Source: Diphasiastrum complanatum
Lineage: Eukaryota > Streptophyta > Lycopodiopsida > Lycopodiales > Lycopodiaceae
Length of the DNA stretch: 64,000 bases
Assembly: GCA_029204225.1 (NCBI GenBank)
Contig: CM055106.1
Location: forward strand, 5,902,361-5,966,360
Direction: 5' to 3'
The notes below the pieces were generated by a model. It was not told where the DNA came from, made no database searches, and saw only the letters and a list, made by a program, of their open reading frames with translations. The position numbers and the translations under genes were made by a program. Positions 9,061 to 21,537 of the stretch are shown piece by piece (positions within the stretch are counted from its first letter, which is position 1; every line of letters starts with the position of its first letter).

Positions 9061-12000
9061 TTGAGGACTGGTAGTGACTCATAGGTAAGTGGTTGATGTG
9101 GTCCAATTAGGCTATTGATGTGTCCTAGTGAGGGGTCACAGATCACCCCCAGTTGGGTGGAGCCTTGGGGTACAATTATACCATAGTTGCACTAGCAAAC
9201 CACGATTTGCAGTTTTTGTTAAGGTTTTGAGAATCGTTTATTTATTTATTAATTTGTTTTATTTTTTTTCTGGTGGGCAATATGGGTATCAGCTTGAAGC
9301 TCTTGATGAGAGCAGTGCATTTATGCAGGTTGCATGGTTCCAGCTTCAATATTGTCCATTTCAAGGTTGATATATAGTTGAAACAATGTGCTAAGAACCA
9401 GTAATTTTTTTTTAATTTTTACAGCGATTCTCTGCCATGAATCATAATTTGCGAATTGTGATTGCCTGAGAATCGCAATTCGTGGCAACTATGAAGTATA
9501 CCCATAGGCTTGTCCTAAAGAGAGCTTGATTTGGTGTATTGTAGCTACATGTTGTTGGTGTGACATCTCTCCTATTGAGTCCTTACCTTGGTCCATAACT
9601 TAGGGGCTAGATCCGTTGATGTAGGTTGCTTGGGTAGGTTTGATCCACGATCTGTTCCCTTTGTTTCTCTTGGTTCGGCATCCTAGTCTTTGATCCTTGG
9701 AGGTCTTGAAACTAGTACACATGGTAGTAGACGGTACTAAGCAATGTAATACCAATGTTAAATGTTAGAAATCTTAAGACACTTGTTGATCGATAATCAG
9801 TAACATGTATGATGTAGCATGTAGAGTGTAGTGGGTGCTAGCTGAATCTTGTTGAATCCATGCCCATACCGTGCATAGTTCATATGTATTTCTAGATATC
9901 CGTTCTTGGAAAAAGAGGTTGGAATGTACTGGCCAGGGTTGAGTAGAATAATAAATATAAAATGTTTAAAGTCAGTATGTACTGATTGTACTGAATTGTT
10001 TTATAAAGGGCCTGTTCCAGAATGTAAAAGTCAATACGCATTGAATCATTTCATTAATGGCCCGTTCTGGAATGACGTTCCAGAAACACGTTCTGTTTTT
10101 GAATGGGCAAGTATGCATTGTATTATCATTTATATTCTATGTTAGTAGTAACTTAGTACAAACTTCATCGGTCCAAGCAAATTTCATCTGAAGTCTGTTT
10201 TTTCCTCATGTTGATTCACTATTCTCGATTCATAAATTATCATTAAATCTTCAAATTTAGATGAGAAACTTATGGAATTGTTGGTCCAACTTCGTCTTCC
10301 AGCAAATGCAAAATCTAGGGTCCAGATTAATCTTACTAATTGCTGGCCCTATGAATGATAACCACTTCAGAAAACTATTATTTGCGTAGAGATCTTCAAT
10401 GTTTGTGCAGCGAGATTAAATTCTTTTTGGACATGATGGATTTGAAATTTGATGATTTGTGAAATACTATATCTTTTGTATCACACTTCAAGAAATCTTT
10501 GGCTGCAGATAGCTGTAGCTAGTCTGGATGTGAGCTCTAAAGTTGTCGCTCCAAATTTCCTGCATTAGTCATACGATCTGCAGCTGGTGACACATCAGTT
10601 ATTCCTTCTCAAGGTCTTGTTTCAGAAAATAAAACCCCTCACGTGACGCTGGCCTGCATTGCTTTTCGAGCTAGCACACAGGTGATACTTTCTTCTGCAT
10701 TTTTCAGTTTCTCAAGTGCACATCTGCTTGCCATAATTATGATCTTATTGAAGTTAGGCCGATATTCTCTTGGTGTTTGGTTGCTCAATATATATATTGC
10801 GACTTTTTTGGCCCACACAAGTTACAACTTCTTTTAAAAACCTCAGATACACGATCTTCGTCATAAAGTGACTAGTCACGACCATATATTACCACTTTCA
10901 AAACCTCAAATACATAATTTTTCTCATCAATATTAACTAATCAAGATTATAGGGCACATGTTACATGGTTGGGTTTGAAAAAGATCAAACCAATCACCGA
11001 GATTAAATTTTTTTTTCTGTGAATTATAGCTAGTAATTGGTTGGGGCCGTAGATCACATTTTTTGTGGCTGATTTGATCTTACTGGAAGAGTCCGCTTGT
11101 AGATTTTGTTGGCAGAGCTGTTCATTCTCTTTCTTCAATGCCATCAATCCCTTATGTAGGGCTAATATTTTCTTCCTTCTCTTTCTCTTGCCAATGATTC
11201 TTTGATGTGCTGCTAATGTTCTCTTTGAAGTGCTGCAATTTCTTTATGCAGGGGAATGAGCTGTAGGAGTGACTCTTGTATCTCTCCTAATTTATAAAGC
11301 AGTGGACTAGCTGTGGGGGAATAGATTTCTTTTTCCATTTGAGCCATTATGGGGTCTATAAGAGCAACAGAGGGCAGTCCTCTCTTAGATTCTTAATGCA
11401 TTTTGGTGTGATTAGAGTAAGGACAACCTTAAGCAACTTCTTTGCCCTCATGGTTGCCAAAATTGACTTGCAACCCGCGAACTTTTTTTCTGTACAGTGA
11501 TTCCGTTCCTTTTCCTCGTGTTCTTTTCAGATTATTTTCAAACAAATTTCACGAGACAAATTCACAAGTAACAAGTTTGTAACTTTGTTATATTGATCTT
11601 TAATTCATATATTTCAACTATAACTCGAGTTTGTTGCTAGTTACATTACCCAGAAAATTGTGTATGAGAAGAATGTGGCATCCCCTTTAGTGCCTCTAAG
11701 GCCTCACTCGTGTTCTTTGGAAAATCAGTCCAAATCTCCTCATGCTGGTTTATGGTGCTCGCAATCAGCAGTGTCTCATGCATTTAGAAGTACCCTGACA
11801 CATAGCCATGACATGCAGGAGCCACCATGTTCCGTCATGTGCCCTACACATTGTTGGCCAGGGGTCAACTCCTTACAAGGTTTTCCTGATTGAGTCTTTT
11901 GTGATCCAGTGGTTGCATAGTGATTTCAAGCTTATTACTACATGATAGTGAGTTAGGCATTTACAAATAAATTCTTTTACATGATTTTATTTTTAACAAT

Positions 12001-13159
12001 TTTTATAGCTATAAATTGCAGTTTACATCTTCAAATCTGTAAATCACATTAGTTATGGAAAGATTGTTTCTTGTATAAGATCATGGAGAAGTCTAATTTT
12101 TCCAAGGGGAAGTAGTCTACTATTTGTCTATTACATATACAATCATTGGATGTTGCAAAGACTCGCCTATTGTTTTTTTGAAGTTTGAAGAGTAAGACAG
12201 AAGCCTTGATATTACCTTGATTTCATTTGAAGGCAGACATTTTCTTTGCTGCAGAAGTTGCTAGATCAATAAGTTATGTTCCATTGAAGAGATTTAGAAT
12301 TTGTCCTTAAACTGATCATGATAGTGGTCGTGAGGAGCTAGCGCTTTTAGGTTCACTTGATTTTTAGGGTAATGGATTTTACATGTTAACTTTCAAAGGG
12401 GACATACACGAATGTTAGAAGCTTTAGAAGTTATACGGACATGCTTTGACAAATAATGGTGGAATATCAGTTATATAGGATTCGTACAAGCAAAAATTTC
12501 ATATGAAAACAAAGCATTAGACCTGAAAGCTTGTGAGAAGCCATATCCACCCCTGTAGCCTTCACATATTTTTATTTTGACCATTTATGTGAATCTATCG
12601 TGAGATTTAACTAGGTGATATGGCATGAGTCGGTTGGCTTGCTACATTAATAGCCGTAATTTGGTGGCTATATTGGTGCTATTTAGTAGTTTTGTAGTCT
12701 TTCTTGCTCAAAGTTATGAAATATTCCTAATGCATGGAGTTGTGAGACACAACAAAATATCTTATTCCAAGGCACCCATATACTACTAATGTCAATGATA
12801 TGCTACCAATGCTTTTGCAAAAGTATGACCGACGAATTAATACCACAATGTCTTAGAATCTGTCTCTTACAGTTGAAGTAGTCGCTTCTATATTGCAATC
12901 TCCATCACTTGAACCATGCATGTATTATCAGTTCCACAAATCACATTTTGAAGTTTTCTACACTAAAATTGGCAGGAATATTTTCAATATGCTGAAATCT
13001 GCTTCTTGATTGGAACATAAATATAACTGTCTTGATAATTTCATGGAGATGTAGGTATTGAATCTCCTTTTGATAAATGTGTGGAAAAGTCACGTGTTTG
13101 ATCTCAGGCGTTCTGGAGCAGTTTGCAAGTTGTGTAGGCGACTCTTACAGGCCCGAAAT
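9061..13159. other. Long stretch without a recognised gene
   Basis: No coding region is supported. A short piece near 9090-9140 (TGTCCTAGTGAGGGGTCACAG) resembles 21240-21262 of the LTR at 21013. An inverted repeat GCGATTCTC/GAGAATCGC lies at 9424-9476. TTCnnGAA palindromes occur at 10015-10085. On the minus strand, 11090-11200 encodes a short heptad-like, Glu/Lys/Gln-rich stretch (ALKKENEQLCQQNL) without further support. The part closest to 13160 may hold the 5' leader of the CHCH gene. Confidence 0.4.
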
Positions 13160-14213
13160 ATGGGTCGCAAAGCTGGCATAATGCGGGTGAATCCCAAAAA
13201 GTTTTTCCGAAATCAGTCTCCGTGTCTCAATGAAATGATGACGTTTTTGGCATGTCTCAAAAAGTATAATTTTGAAGATGAATACTGCATGAAGGAGAAA
13301 GATGCCCTTAATGCTTGTGTGGAGCTTCAGGTTTGTTTTTCTCCCAAAGGGCCTTTCTTTTGCATTTTTCTGTTACTTTGCTGTTTTACCACTTTGACAT
13401 ACGTTGTATGTTACAAGCTCTAAAGAAGTAAATATTTATTCTAGACACGTACATTTATGGTGTATGGATCAGTAAGGGTGAAAGAGCAGTTTGAGTGATA
13501 ATAACAGGTTTGCTCAAATCAATTACCATCTCTGAAATGCTTTGCAATGGTTCCTGTAAGTTAATTCATGCATTGGGTCTTAAGCATGTTAGACATCCTG
13601 ACAACTCACAAACGAGATCCAATCAAACATCCAGTTGTATAATTCCAGCGTCTCTTGGTTTGAGTACATTGATACAACAACCTTCAGATTGCTGTAAAGA
13701 ATGAATAGGATTTGAACAACATCCTCATGAAGGTTGTAATCGATAGATCAACTTTCCAGGGTATGTTCTGGACACTATCACCATCTTTATGAACTTTCCA
13801 GAGTACGTTCTGGACACTATCACCATCTTGAAGCTATTAAGCACTCAAAAGCATATACTGGTTACAGAAGGCCTGGCAATACGTTTGAAACACTGATTGG
13901 ACCTGTGATAACAATGTGCTTGCACGAAATGTTTTTGAGATACGTATATGCTCGTATGTCAACAATCGACCGGTTGTATATTTGTTTTGCCAAGGTCCAT
14001 GTAAAATCTTTGTGACACCAGCTTCATATTCCAGTAGTTCCATCTTTGTGAATTCTTTTTTGCTTGTCTTGGCTGTTTTGTTTCCGGTGTATGTATGTCG
14101 TACAAAGATGCTAATTGGTGCCATCATTTTCTGAATGACAGGCTAGGATGGGAAAGCCTCGCTTCACTCTCAACTATCATTTGCAAAGATTGGCAAAGGT
14201 TATGAGAAGATAG
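13160..14213 (+). CDS. Twin-CX9C (CHCH) protein, mitoribosomal mS37/Mrp10 type
   Basis: Two exons, 13160-13330 and 14142-14213, join in phase 0 across a GT-AG intron of 811 bp to give 80 residues. The start MGRKAG and the end KPRFTLNYHLQRLAKVMRR match what I know of the small plant CHCH proteins related to yeast Mrp10 (small-subunit mitoribosomal protein mS37). Two CX9C motifs are visible: C22 to C32 (CLNEMMTFLAC) and C43 to C53 (CMKEKDALNAC). These would form two disulfides through the Mia40 intermembrane-space pathway. The likely role is assembly or structure of the mitochondrial small ribosomal subunit. The first ATG of the conserved block was chosen. An upstream in-frame ATG at 13058 would add 34 unrelated residues, and an acceptor-like TTACAG at 13145-13150 suggests a 5'-UTR intron. 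A possible AATAAA signal follows at 14234. The closest alternative is another CHCH family such as COX19, which is less likely given the ends. Confidence 0.85.
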
Positions 14214-14233
14214 TGCCTTGGCATTTGAAGGAA

Positions 14234-14239
14234 AATAAA
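14234..14239 (+). terminator. Possible polyadenylation signal of the CHCH gene
   Basis: AATAAA lies 21 bp after the TAG stop, inside GGAAAATAAATAAG. Plant signals are loose, so this is only a candidate. Confidence 0.35.
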
Positions 14240-15472
14240 TAAGATGGATGAAGATTCTTTAAGGATCTCAACTGATTATAGCATAGTGGCTCACAGGCTA
14301 TATGCTTTTTTCAGGAAAAAAAGTCAAATTAGTGGATATATTTTTTTCTTAATTGCGATTCAAATTAATATGGTGATTTGCACAATCTTTTCCTTACTGA
14401 TACTTTTCCCATGTAGTCATTGCATATTGAGCACATAACTTTAGTGCCCGACATTTTTGGATTTTTTTTGGTTTGCATAAAGCAGGTTACATATTAAACA
14501 AATTGTTTGCTCATGGTACACAAATTCACATTGTGGGTAGTGTTTCAAAAATTTCAGTTTGACTAATGATTCGGGTCTCTGAAAATTTCCAAATATATTA
14601 TCTACGTCTAAATCCGATATCATGTCCATGGAAGGGGGAAAAACAGGGTTTTTCTTTTCCGCAATCTTGATTTCAAGCGCACTTGCCTTGTTTAAAATTT
14701 TTAAATAGCCTGTTTGTGCCTGAATATGGAGTGTGTGGGAAAAAAGAAATTTAATTGTTTTGAATTAGACAGTGTATGAAAGAATTGAGTTCTCAGAATG
14801 TTCGATTGGCCTGACTTTGGAGCTGAGCCATGAAATTGTCTATATTATGAGTTTTTTGGTGGAAGCACCGATACTTGATGGAAAACCAGATTGTGATGTT
14901 CTGTTTGTTGGGATCCCTAAGGTCTGCGCGTCGCGACATAGAGAAGCGAGCGTGGAATCCTTGGTGCATGCAACTACGTCTATCAGATTTGGACCAACTT
15001 CGATAGTTCGAAGTCTGCCCTACTTGATCACAGCTTTGAAGTCACTGGATCGATACAATCGATTCCATAGCCATGCACGAATGAACTTGGTTGTAGATTT
15101 AGCTTTGCGGAAGCGTGTTAGGTGGAAAAATTAGAGCGACAAATTGACACAGGCTATCAGTCATACAAGACAATTTAATCTAGGAATAAGTTTATCTACT
15201 AGCAAGAATCGATCTGAACATGAATAAAATGAGCATTCAATCATAGTATGCACGATCTAGATTATTGGAACATTGATTATTCAATCGTGAATAGATACAG
15301 TCTGAATGTAGAGAAAGAACAAAACAATTACGCTTTGGAAGTTCGATTGATATGTTACAATGTCTGTTGAGCTAATCGAGCAACTGATAAGTTGATGGAT
15401 ATATATACACGACTAACTAATTAAAAGAGTGTTCAATCTGTACTTTATAATTAGGATTAAGACACTACGTGT
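14240..15472. other. No recognisable gene
   Basis: AT-rich sequence. A 120-codon open frame at 14772-15134 (+) has no motif I recognise, no conserved context and atypical composition, so it is not called. Nothing else stands out. Confidence 0.4.
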
Positions 15473-15818
15473 TGTTGGCAACCACCTTCGGACAATATCT
15501 GATTTTGTTAGAGGTTCTGTCCAATCGTGATTCAATGTACTTGTTGCTTCCGATAGTTGGATTGTGGCCGATTGTCCGAGGCTGGCCTAATAATTGAATC
15601 TGGTCAGATGGTTGAACTTTCGAGGATGGCTGAACAATCGAAGATGGCCGAATAATCAACAATGACCGAATTGTCGAAGGTGTTTGAACAATCGGAGAAA
15701 CAATGTAAAAAAACAAGTGTATTTCTGCAGAGTATGCAACTGTACAAGTATTTACAACAGCTAGTGAATGGATCTAGATTAGCAGAGAGATATGGATGGA
15801 GAGGATAGAAATCCAACA
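15473..15818 (-). repeat. 3' LTR of a minus-strand copia element
   Basis: Read on the minus strand, the block starts TGTTGG (15818) directly after a polypurine tract AAAGGGGG (15819-15826) and ends CCAACA (15473). This gives 346 bp with 6-bp perfect terminal inverted repeats, the TG...CA form of copia LTRs. It follows the RNase H end of the copia pol remnant. Internally, 15590-15700 holds degenerate repeats of about 18-19 bp (CAGCCATC/CGATTGTTC themes). The left border is inferred from the inverted repeat only. Confidence 0.6.
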
Positions 15819-15928
15819 CCCCCTTTAATTTGGATCCTTGAACGCCTTGATTTTCAAATTCAATATAGCACAAAAATTCTTGTGTGCTTCTTGATTTAAC
15901 CCTTTTGTAAATATGGCAGCTACCACAT

Positions 15929-17735
15929 TTACTGGGTTCTACAAAATTTTAGACTTACCTCCTTGTTGAGTATTTTGCTCCTGATGTAGTGATACTTAAT
16001 CTCGATGTGCTTGTTCCTAGAATGAAATCTAGGATTGATTGATAATGCAATAGCACTATGATTGTCACACTGAATAATTGTTGGAGCAGATTGTCTTAGA
16101 CCAATATTAGACAATAAAATTCTCAACAAAATTGTCTCTTTAGTAGCTTGAGAGACTACAATGTATTTTGATTCTGTAGATGACATTGCAATGGAGGTTT
16201 GTTTTTTACTGTTCCATGATATTGGACCATTATTGAACAAGAAGACAAATCTAGAAGTCGATCTTTTGGTGTTGATATCATTTGCCCAATTTGCATCTAT
16301 AGATCCATGAAGTGTATGGATATCAGATGAATCAACATCACCATAACAGATAAAGAGGTCAATAGTAGTTCGTACATATCTGATTACTTTGAAAAGAGCT
16401 TTCCAGTGGATCATACCAAGATTAGCCATGTATTGCTTCAAGGAGCTGATGACATATGCAAGATCGGGCCTGGTGGAGATCATTGCATACATCAGGGATC
16501 CGATAATTGATTGATACGGATATCCCTTCATTTCGGCCTTCTCCTCATTGGTCTGAGGGCATTGCTCCTTAGATAATTTTTGACTTGGATCCATGGGATT
16601 TTGTATTAACTTGCAATTCATGAAATTGAATTTCGTCAGCAAATTATAGAAGTACCTCTACTTGGTGATATAGAAAAGTTTTATGTTCCTATCTCTGTGG
16701 ATTTGAATCCCAATACGGTAAGGTGCTTCTCCCAGATCTGTCATCTCGAATTTTTGGGATAGCATCCTCTTAGTATCCTTTGTCAGTTCGATATTGTTGT
16801 TGAACATCATCGTATCATCCATATAAAGTGTGATGATGACAAAGAAATTATTAATAGCTTTGAAATATACATTACAGTCTGCAGAACTTGGTTCAAATCC
16901 ATGATTGGTCAAGAATGTCTTGATTTGATGGAATCATGCTCTGGATGATTGTTTCAGACCGTACAAAGCTTTATGGAGTTTGCATACCTGATCTTCTCAA
17001 CCATTGAGGATATAGCCTTCTGGCTAGATCATATAAATGTCCTCCTCGATAACTCCATTGAGGAATGCTGTTTGTACATCCATCTAGTGTATTTCAATAT
17101 CTGCTGCAGCAGCATATGACAGTAGCAATCGAATGGAAGTGTGCTTGAAGACATGGTTAAAAGTTTAGAAGTAGTCGATATTGGAAATCTGTGAAAATCC
17201 CCTTGCCACGAGTCGAGTCTTCCTTCTGTCGATACTGCCATCTGCTTTGCATTTGGTCTTAAAGATCCATTTGTAGTCGATTACCTTTCCGTTTGTTGGC
17301 AGCTTGGTGACAATCCATGTGTTGTTCCTCAGTAGTGAGTTGTATTCCTTGTCCATTGCTTCTTTCTAAAGATATGAATCGGCCTGTGACATAGCTTCCT
17401 CACCTGTGGTTGGATCTTGAATAGAATATAGAACGAACTAATCAGTGTATCAGACATGTTGAGTTCAAATTCTTGTTGGTCTCCTAGTTGAAATTTTTGG
17501 TTGTGAATTCGACTTTGTGTCGGCTGCTCCTGAGTGGGAGCTTCTTCATCTTCTTCTAGATCTGACTATATACAGTGACTGCTGGAAGAAATCGAAATAG
17601 TCTTTCGATATGTATCAATTATCAGGGCAGAAATTGTAGATTGCATATGGTCCTTTCCCTTCAAATCAATAAACTGATCTTCAATAAAAGTCACATCCCT
17701 GTTAGTGAAAACTTTACAAGTCTCTATTTTGTGTG
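15929..17735 (-). pseudogene. Ty1/copia RT and RNase H remnant
   Basis: On the minus strand the order is: a linker (VFTNRDVTFIE near 17690), the RT start (EYNSLLRNNTWIV, DYKWIFKTKCKADGSI, KTRLVARGFSQ, 17165-17356), RT centre fragments, the catalytic ITLYMDDTMMF near 16830 (YMDD in place of the usual YVDD), and RNase H. The latter has SIMGSLMYA-like and TRPDLAYVIS blocks, SSTESKYIV and NKHIEIKYHYIR (15929-16642). Gag, protease and integrase are absent. Several frameshifts and stops break the frame. The PPT and LTR follow at the left. Confidence 0.9.
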
Positions 17736-17764
17736 AAATTGTCAAAATCTTGCTTGATCTAGGC

Positions 17765-18310
17765 CAAATCTATGTACATATCATCATTACGTGTCGAGCC
17801 TATTCCCACGTGTGAATTAAATGCATATATTATTTAGATTAATCATATAGGTTGTACATACCATTTGATTTGAGATCTAGTGGCTAAAATGGCCAAAATC
17901 TGGTAGAGGTCTGCTCACACATGTGGAAATATCAATAGAACTCGAGTTTGAACTTGTAGAAGATATTTATCCAAGTTCCTATAAGTAAGGAAAATTACCC
18001 AAAATCAAGGAGGTGACTTAAATCAAGGAAGTCATGGACCATATGCCAAGTTTGATGGGATTGATGGATCCTTTGATGACTAGGCATTCTCACACATGCC
18101 AAATAAGCTGAGTCAGCAGCTCGAGCTACCTCTTGTGTATATATAGAGCCTCATTTGGCCATAATCAACAAGCAAGTGAAATCTTGGTTTTGGAGCACAT
18201 CTTGAGTACTTTCATTATTTGTCTTGATGTTTTATGATTCTGTTGCATTCTAAGTTTAGTGTACTTCATTCTCTACTGGTAGTCCGTACTCTGACAGGTC
18301 TTAACAAGTC
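17765..18310 (+). repeat. LTR-like sequence related to the intact copia LTR
   Basis: This block has the same architecture as the LTR at 46829-47511: a TATATATAGAG box at 18138, AATCAA...CAAG shortly after it, and a GTCCGTACTCTGACAG segment comparable to GTACTCAGACTGTGG. It precedes a copia integrase fragment of the same kind. The ends were not defined, and similarity is partial. Confidence 0.4.
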
Positions 18311-18488
18311 ATAGTTTGATCTTTGTAGATTGTTCTTGTTAGATTTGTTGATGCAAAATTGATCTAATGGGCCCTAATCTTGTGTAGTTTGGTAGATCAA
18401 TTGAATCTAACACCCAATCACTCTTGTGGATCTGATTTGGATCCATTCTTGGTCGTTTCTATGTAATAGAATGACTAATAGTGCCATT

Positions 18489-18660
18489 GAATGACTCACA
18501 CCTTTTGAAACATTGTATGGCAAAAAGCCAAATCTTAGTGATTTGAAAATATTTGGTTGTACTTGTTATGTACACATTCCTTTAGAAGCAAGGAAGAAGG
18601 ATGATGCTACTTCATTTAAAGGCATCTTTGTTGGTTATCAATCTCTTACCGTTTTGTCTG
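18489..18660 (+). pseudogene. Copia integrase C-terminal fragment
   Basis: The frame reads YGKKPNLSDLKIFGCTCYVHI followed by a variable stretch and GIFVGYQ. It matches residues 629-669 of the intact copia at 48323 (YGKKPNLNHLKVFGCICYVH, then GIMLGYA). Only this integrase tail remains, so the element is a deletion derivative of a related family. Confidence 0.8.
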
Positions 18661-18929
18661 ATAATTCAATACTTCATTGTTTGGCTATGAAATCACATTA
18701 GTGCTGACGATATCAAAGTTAGTTGCCAAAAGATTGAACGTGACTTCTATCATTATGTTTTTTTCAATATTGATAGGTGTAGTCACGCATCATGAAAGGA
18801 GGACAATTCCGGTGCGCTGGATAAGTAACTTATAGTCTTCGACTTGTCGAACCAACTAACTTCTCTCCCTCCATTTTTTCAACAAATATCACATGGCCAA
18901 GAACAACTCTATGAGTAATCCAAATCTTC

Positions 18930-19620
18930 AAGAAAATTTGGTACTTACGACAACATTAAAGTACTTTTTTGAAATTGTCCAAATTGTCTGTTTCCTTAGT
19001 ATGTACTCCAAATTCATCCAAATATATTTCAACAAATTTCTACAAATACTCCTTAAAAGCAAGTTGCATAACCTGTTGAAACGAACTTGGTGCATTGGAT
19101 AATCCAAATGATCCCCATTCTGTTGCAAAAGCTGTTTTACGTTGATCTGTAGGTGCTATTTTGACTTGATTATAACCACTGAATCCATCCAAAAAAAATA
19201 TATGCTTCTACTCTAGCAAGGCGATCCAAAATGATTTCTGTAAAAGGTAATGGAAAGTGATCTTTCCTTGTCACTTTGTTCAAGGCCTTTACGTTCACAC
19301 AAATCGCATCTTTCCATTTTTCTTTGGAACGACCACTATTGGTGAAACCCACTCAGTATGCTCAATTTCATGGATGAATTTGCTTCCAACAATCTCTACA
19401 ACTCTTTCTTAATAAGTTTTGTGACATTCGTCTCTAGCATTCGATCTTCAGGTTCACGATGAGCTTTAGGTAACATGATCACAACGTCACAAAGAGTATA
19501 ACATTTGAAATGGTCTGGCATATCTTGATGAACTTCATCTTCCTTCTCTTGCTCAAAAGGATTAGCTTTTGCAACACGACACTTTCAATCTTCTTCTCAT
19601 CTGGAACTCCATGCCAGTTG
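18930..19620 (-). pseudogene. Ty3/gypsy RT fragment with YLDE active site
   Basis: Minus-strand frames give VGFTNSGRSKEKWK, VNVKALNKVTRKDHFPLPF and EIILDRLA (19170-19352). After a frameshift come DQRKTAFATEWGSFGLSNAPSSFQ and EIYLDEFGVHTKETDNL (18960-19150). The second catalytic Asp of YLDD has become Glu. The block resembles the RT of the gypsy copies at 38 and 45 kb (DHFPL.F.ESILENL, EVYLDDLGAHSEE) more than element 2. No gag, integrase or LTR of this copy was found nearby. Confidence 0.85.
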
Positions 19621-19639
19621 AAGTATAACTGGGGAACAT

Positions 19640-20380
19640 GAAAGATTACATTCTTGAATGCACACTGACTACAAACACCAAATAGCCTGCTTCAGGATTT
19701 CAAAATTCTGTTTGCTGAGGTTCTGATTCAGCCGACAACCCTTGTCTCTAAATTCTCACACAATCTCAAGCTCACCAAGCTTTTGTGTGCTAAATTCTCT
19801 GTACCAGTGTTTCTCCTTCCGTCTTCAACCCGCCGTAAACCCCAAACTCTCATAAGACAATTCTCCCAAACACATTCAATAGATCAAGCTTACTAATCTC
19901 TCTCTTTCTTCTCTCTCATAAAAATATAACAAGGTTCAATCCCAATCAAATAGCAAATCCAACAATTAGCAAAACCAAACAAGCATGAGAGATGAATTAA
20001 GGAGAAGAATAACAAGGATATTCAATTCCAATTGATAGAGGCTCAACCTGCTTTATTAAAATGAACATGAAAAATGAATCGCAAAGTACCACTATATATA
20101 GTGCATTTTAGGGCTTTGGCCTCAAATTTTATTCGACAATTTCCACCTCCCTTATTATTTGAAATTCGAAATTTTGGAGAGAGCCCTTTTTATTCACTAA
20201 CTTGACTATTAGGCCTTGCGACATTTGATTCCCACAAAAAGACCTAATTTTAACTAATCAAATAACTATGTGAGCAGTAGGTTGGACTTACACACGAAGG
20301 GTGCCAAATCCCTCTCACTTATTAACTACTAATAAATAAATAACTAATTAGGGTTGCCTCGAGATACACAAACTCTCCAA
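19640..20380. other. No recognisable gene
   Basis: AT-rich, with pyrimidine-rich stretches near 19890-19920. No open frame with known motifs and no terminal repeats. Confidence 0.4.
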
Positions 20381-20384
20381 CATA

Positions 20385-20800
20385 AAGGATGTTAAGCAAA
20401 TGTTGTTTTCCAAATTTGACATGATAGATCTGGACGAAGCTCACTACTATGTAGGAATTCAAATCCACAAAGATAGAGTGAGATGGATGATTTACATCAC
20501 TTAGCAAAAGTATCTTTATAATATCCTTATCAGATATAATCTAATTAATTGTAAAGAAGCTCACTCATCAATGGATCCAGACTTGCGATTGTCAAAGGAC
20601 TAATGACCTCAGACAAAGCAAGAAAAGAAGCGAATGAGGGTCTATACTTATCAGTTGATAGTTGGATCTTTCATGTATGCCATGGTCTATACCAGACTTG
20701 ATATCTGTTTTTGCAGTTAGCTCACTAAGCCAATTTATGGCAAATCTTGGCATGATCCATTGGAAGACTATTTGAAAAACTCTTGTATCCTTATAGATGG
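20385..20800 (+). pseudogene. Copia RT C-terminal fragment
   Basis: The frame gives MLFSKFDMIDLDEAHYYVGI (the FxMxDLGxxxYxLGI block), IHKDRV, then a degenerate STPMDP-like part. It ends with YTYQLIVGSFMYAMVYTRLDI (the YRxxVGSLMYAxxxTRPDI block) up to about 20710, and tails off at 20795. It corresponds to 16480-16800 of the other copia remnant but on the opposite strand. Confidence 0.8.
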
Positions 20801-21012
20801 CCCTTGGGATTCAAATCTTCTGTCAAGGTCTACCCAAGTAGATGAAATCATGGCCCATATGTATAACGATTGCCAACTGAAGATCCTCTACATTCTACTA
20901 CATGATCCAAACCACCCAATCAACTAAAAAATGAGAGTCAAAACTCCAATCAACCCTAAGTGTGTCCTTTCCAACGGATCAAGATCTTAGAGATAGAACA
21001 ATTTCTCATGCA

Positions 21013-21420
21013 AAATCAGTAATGTCATGCCCACGACTGGTCTCGGGCAGCATGTCCATGCTAGGGATCAGTAGACCAACAACCTATAAGTTAATTGTGA
21101 CTATAAGGGAATTGGGGCCCTTATGTGTATAAGATCATAATTAATGGTTATAGGCCTAAACTCATGATGGTGGATTTGTATGGGTCTATTAGTGAGTCAT
21201 TGGGAAACTGGATGACATGGCCCAGATAGGCTGCAAAGGTGTCTAGTGAGGTGTTACAGTGCACTACTAGTGGTGCATGGGCCTTGGAGGGTATAAGTCT
21301 ACCTATCCGGCTCTCAGTAGTGTTGGAAATCAAGTCCACAGTTGTCTCATTGAATAATACCTGGTAAAATACACGGGTTTCTGCTAGCAGTTCGACAACA
21401 TGCAATTTTACACAGTGTCG
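21013..21420 (+). repeat. Solo-LTR-like sequence (chromovirus type)
   Basis: The block begins TGTCATGCCCACGACTGG, a start typical of gypsy chromovirus LTRs. It aligns in reverse orientation with 8527-8690 and, in part, directly with 9090-9140. No pol sequence or primer site adjoins it, so it behaves as a solo or truncated LTR. The right boundary is uncertain. Confidence 0.45.
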
Positions 21421-21537
21421 AATCAGCCGAAGTCAACTTCATCGACTTTTCGACTAAACTACATCAAAGGGTATCCATTCCCATCTAATTCTAAATTTGA
21501 ATGTCAAAGAATCATGAAGAACATCAAAGGCCTGATC

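Noticed and set aside
14772-15134. 120-codon plus-strand open frame
   Set aside because: No recognised motif, no splice or promoter context, and no second copy for comparison.
21148-21405. Minus-strand 85-codon frame
   Set aside because: It lies inside an LTR-like block with no protein motif.
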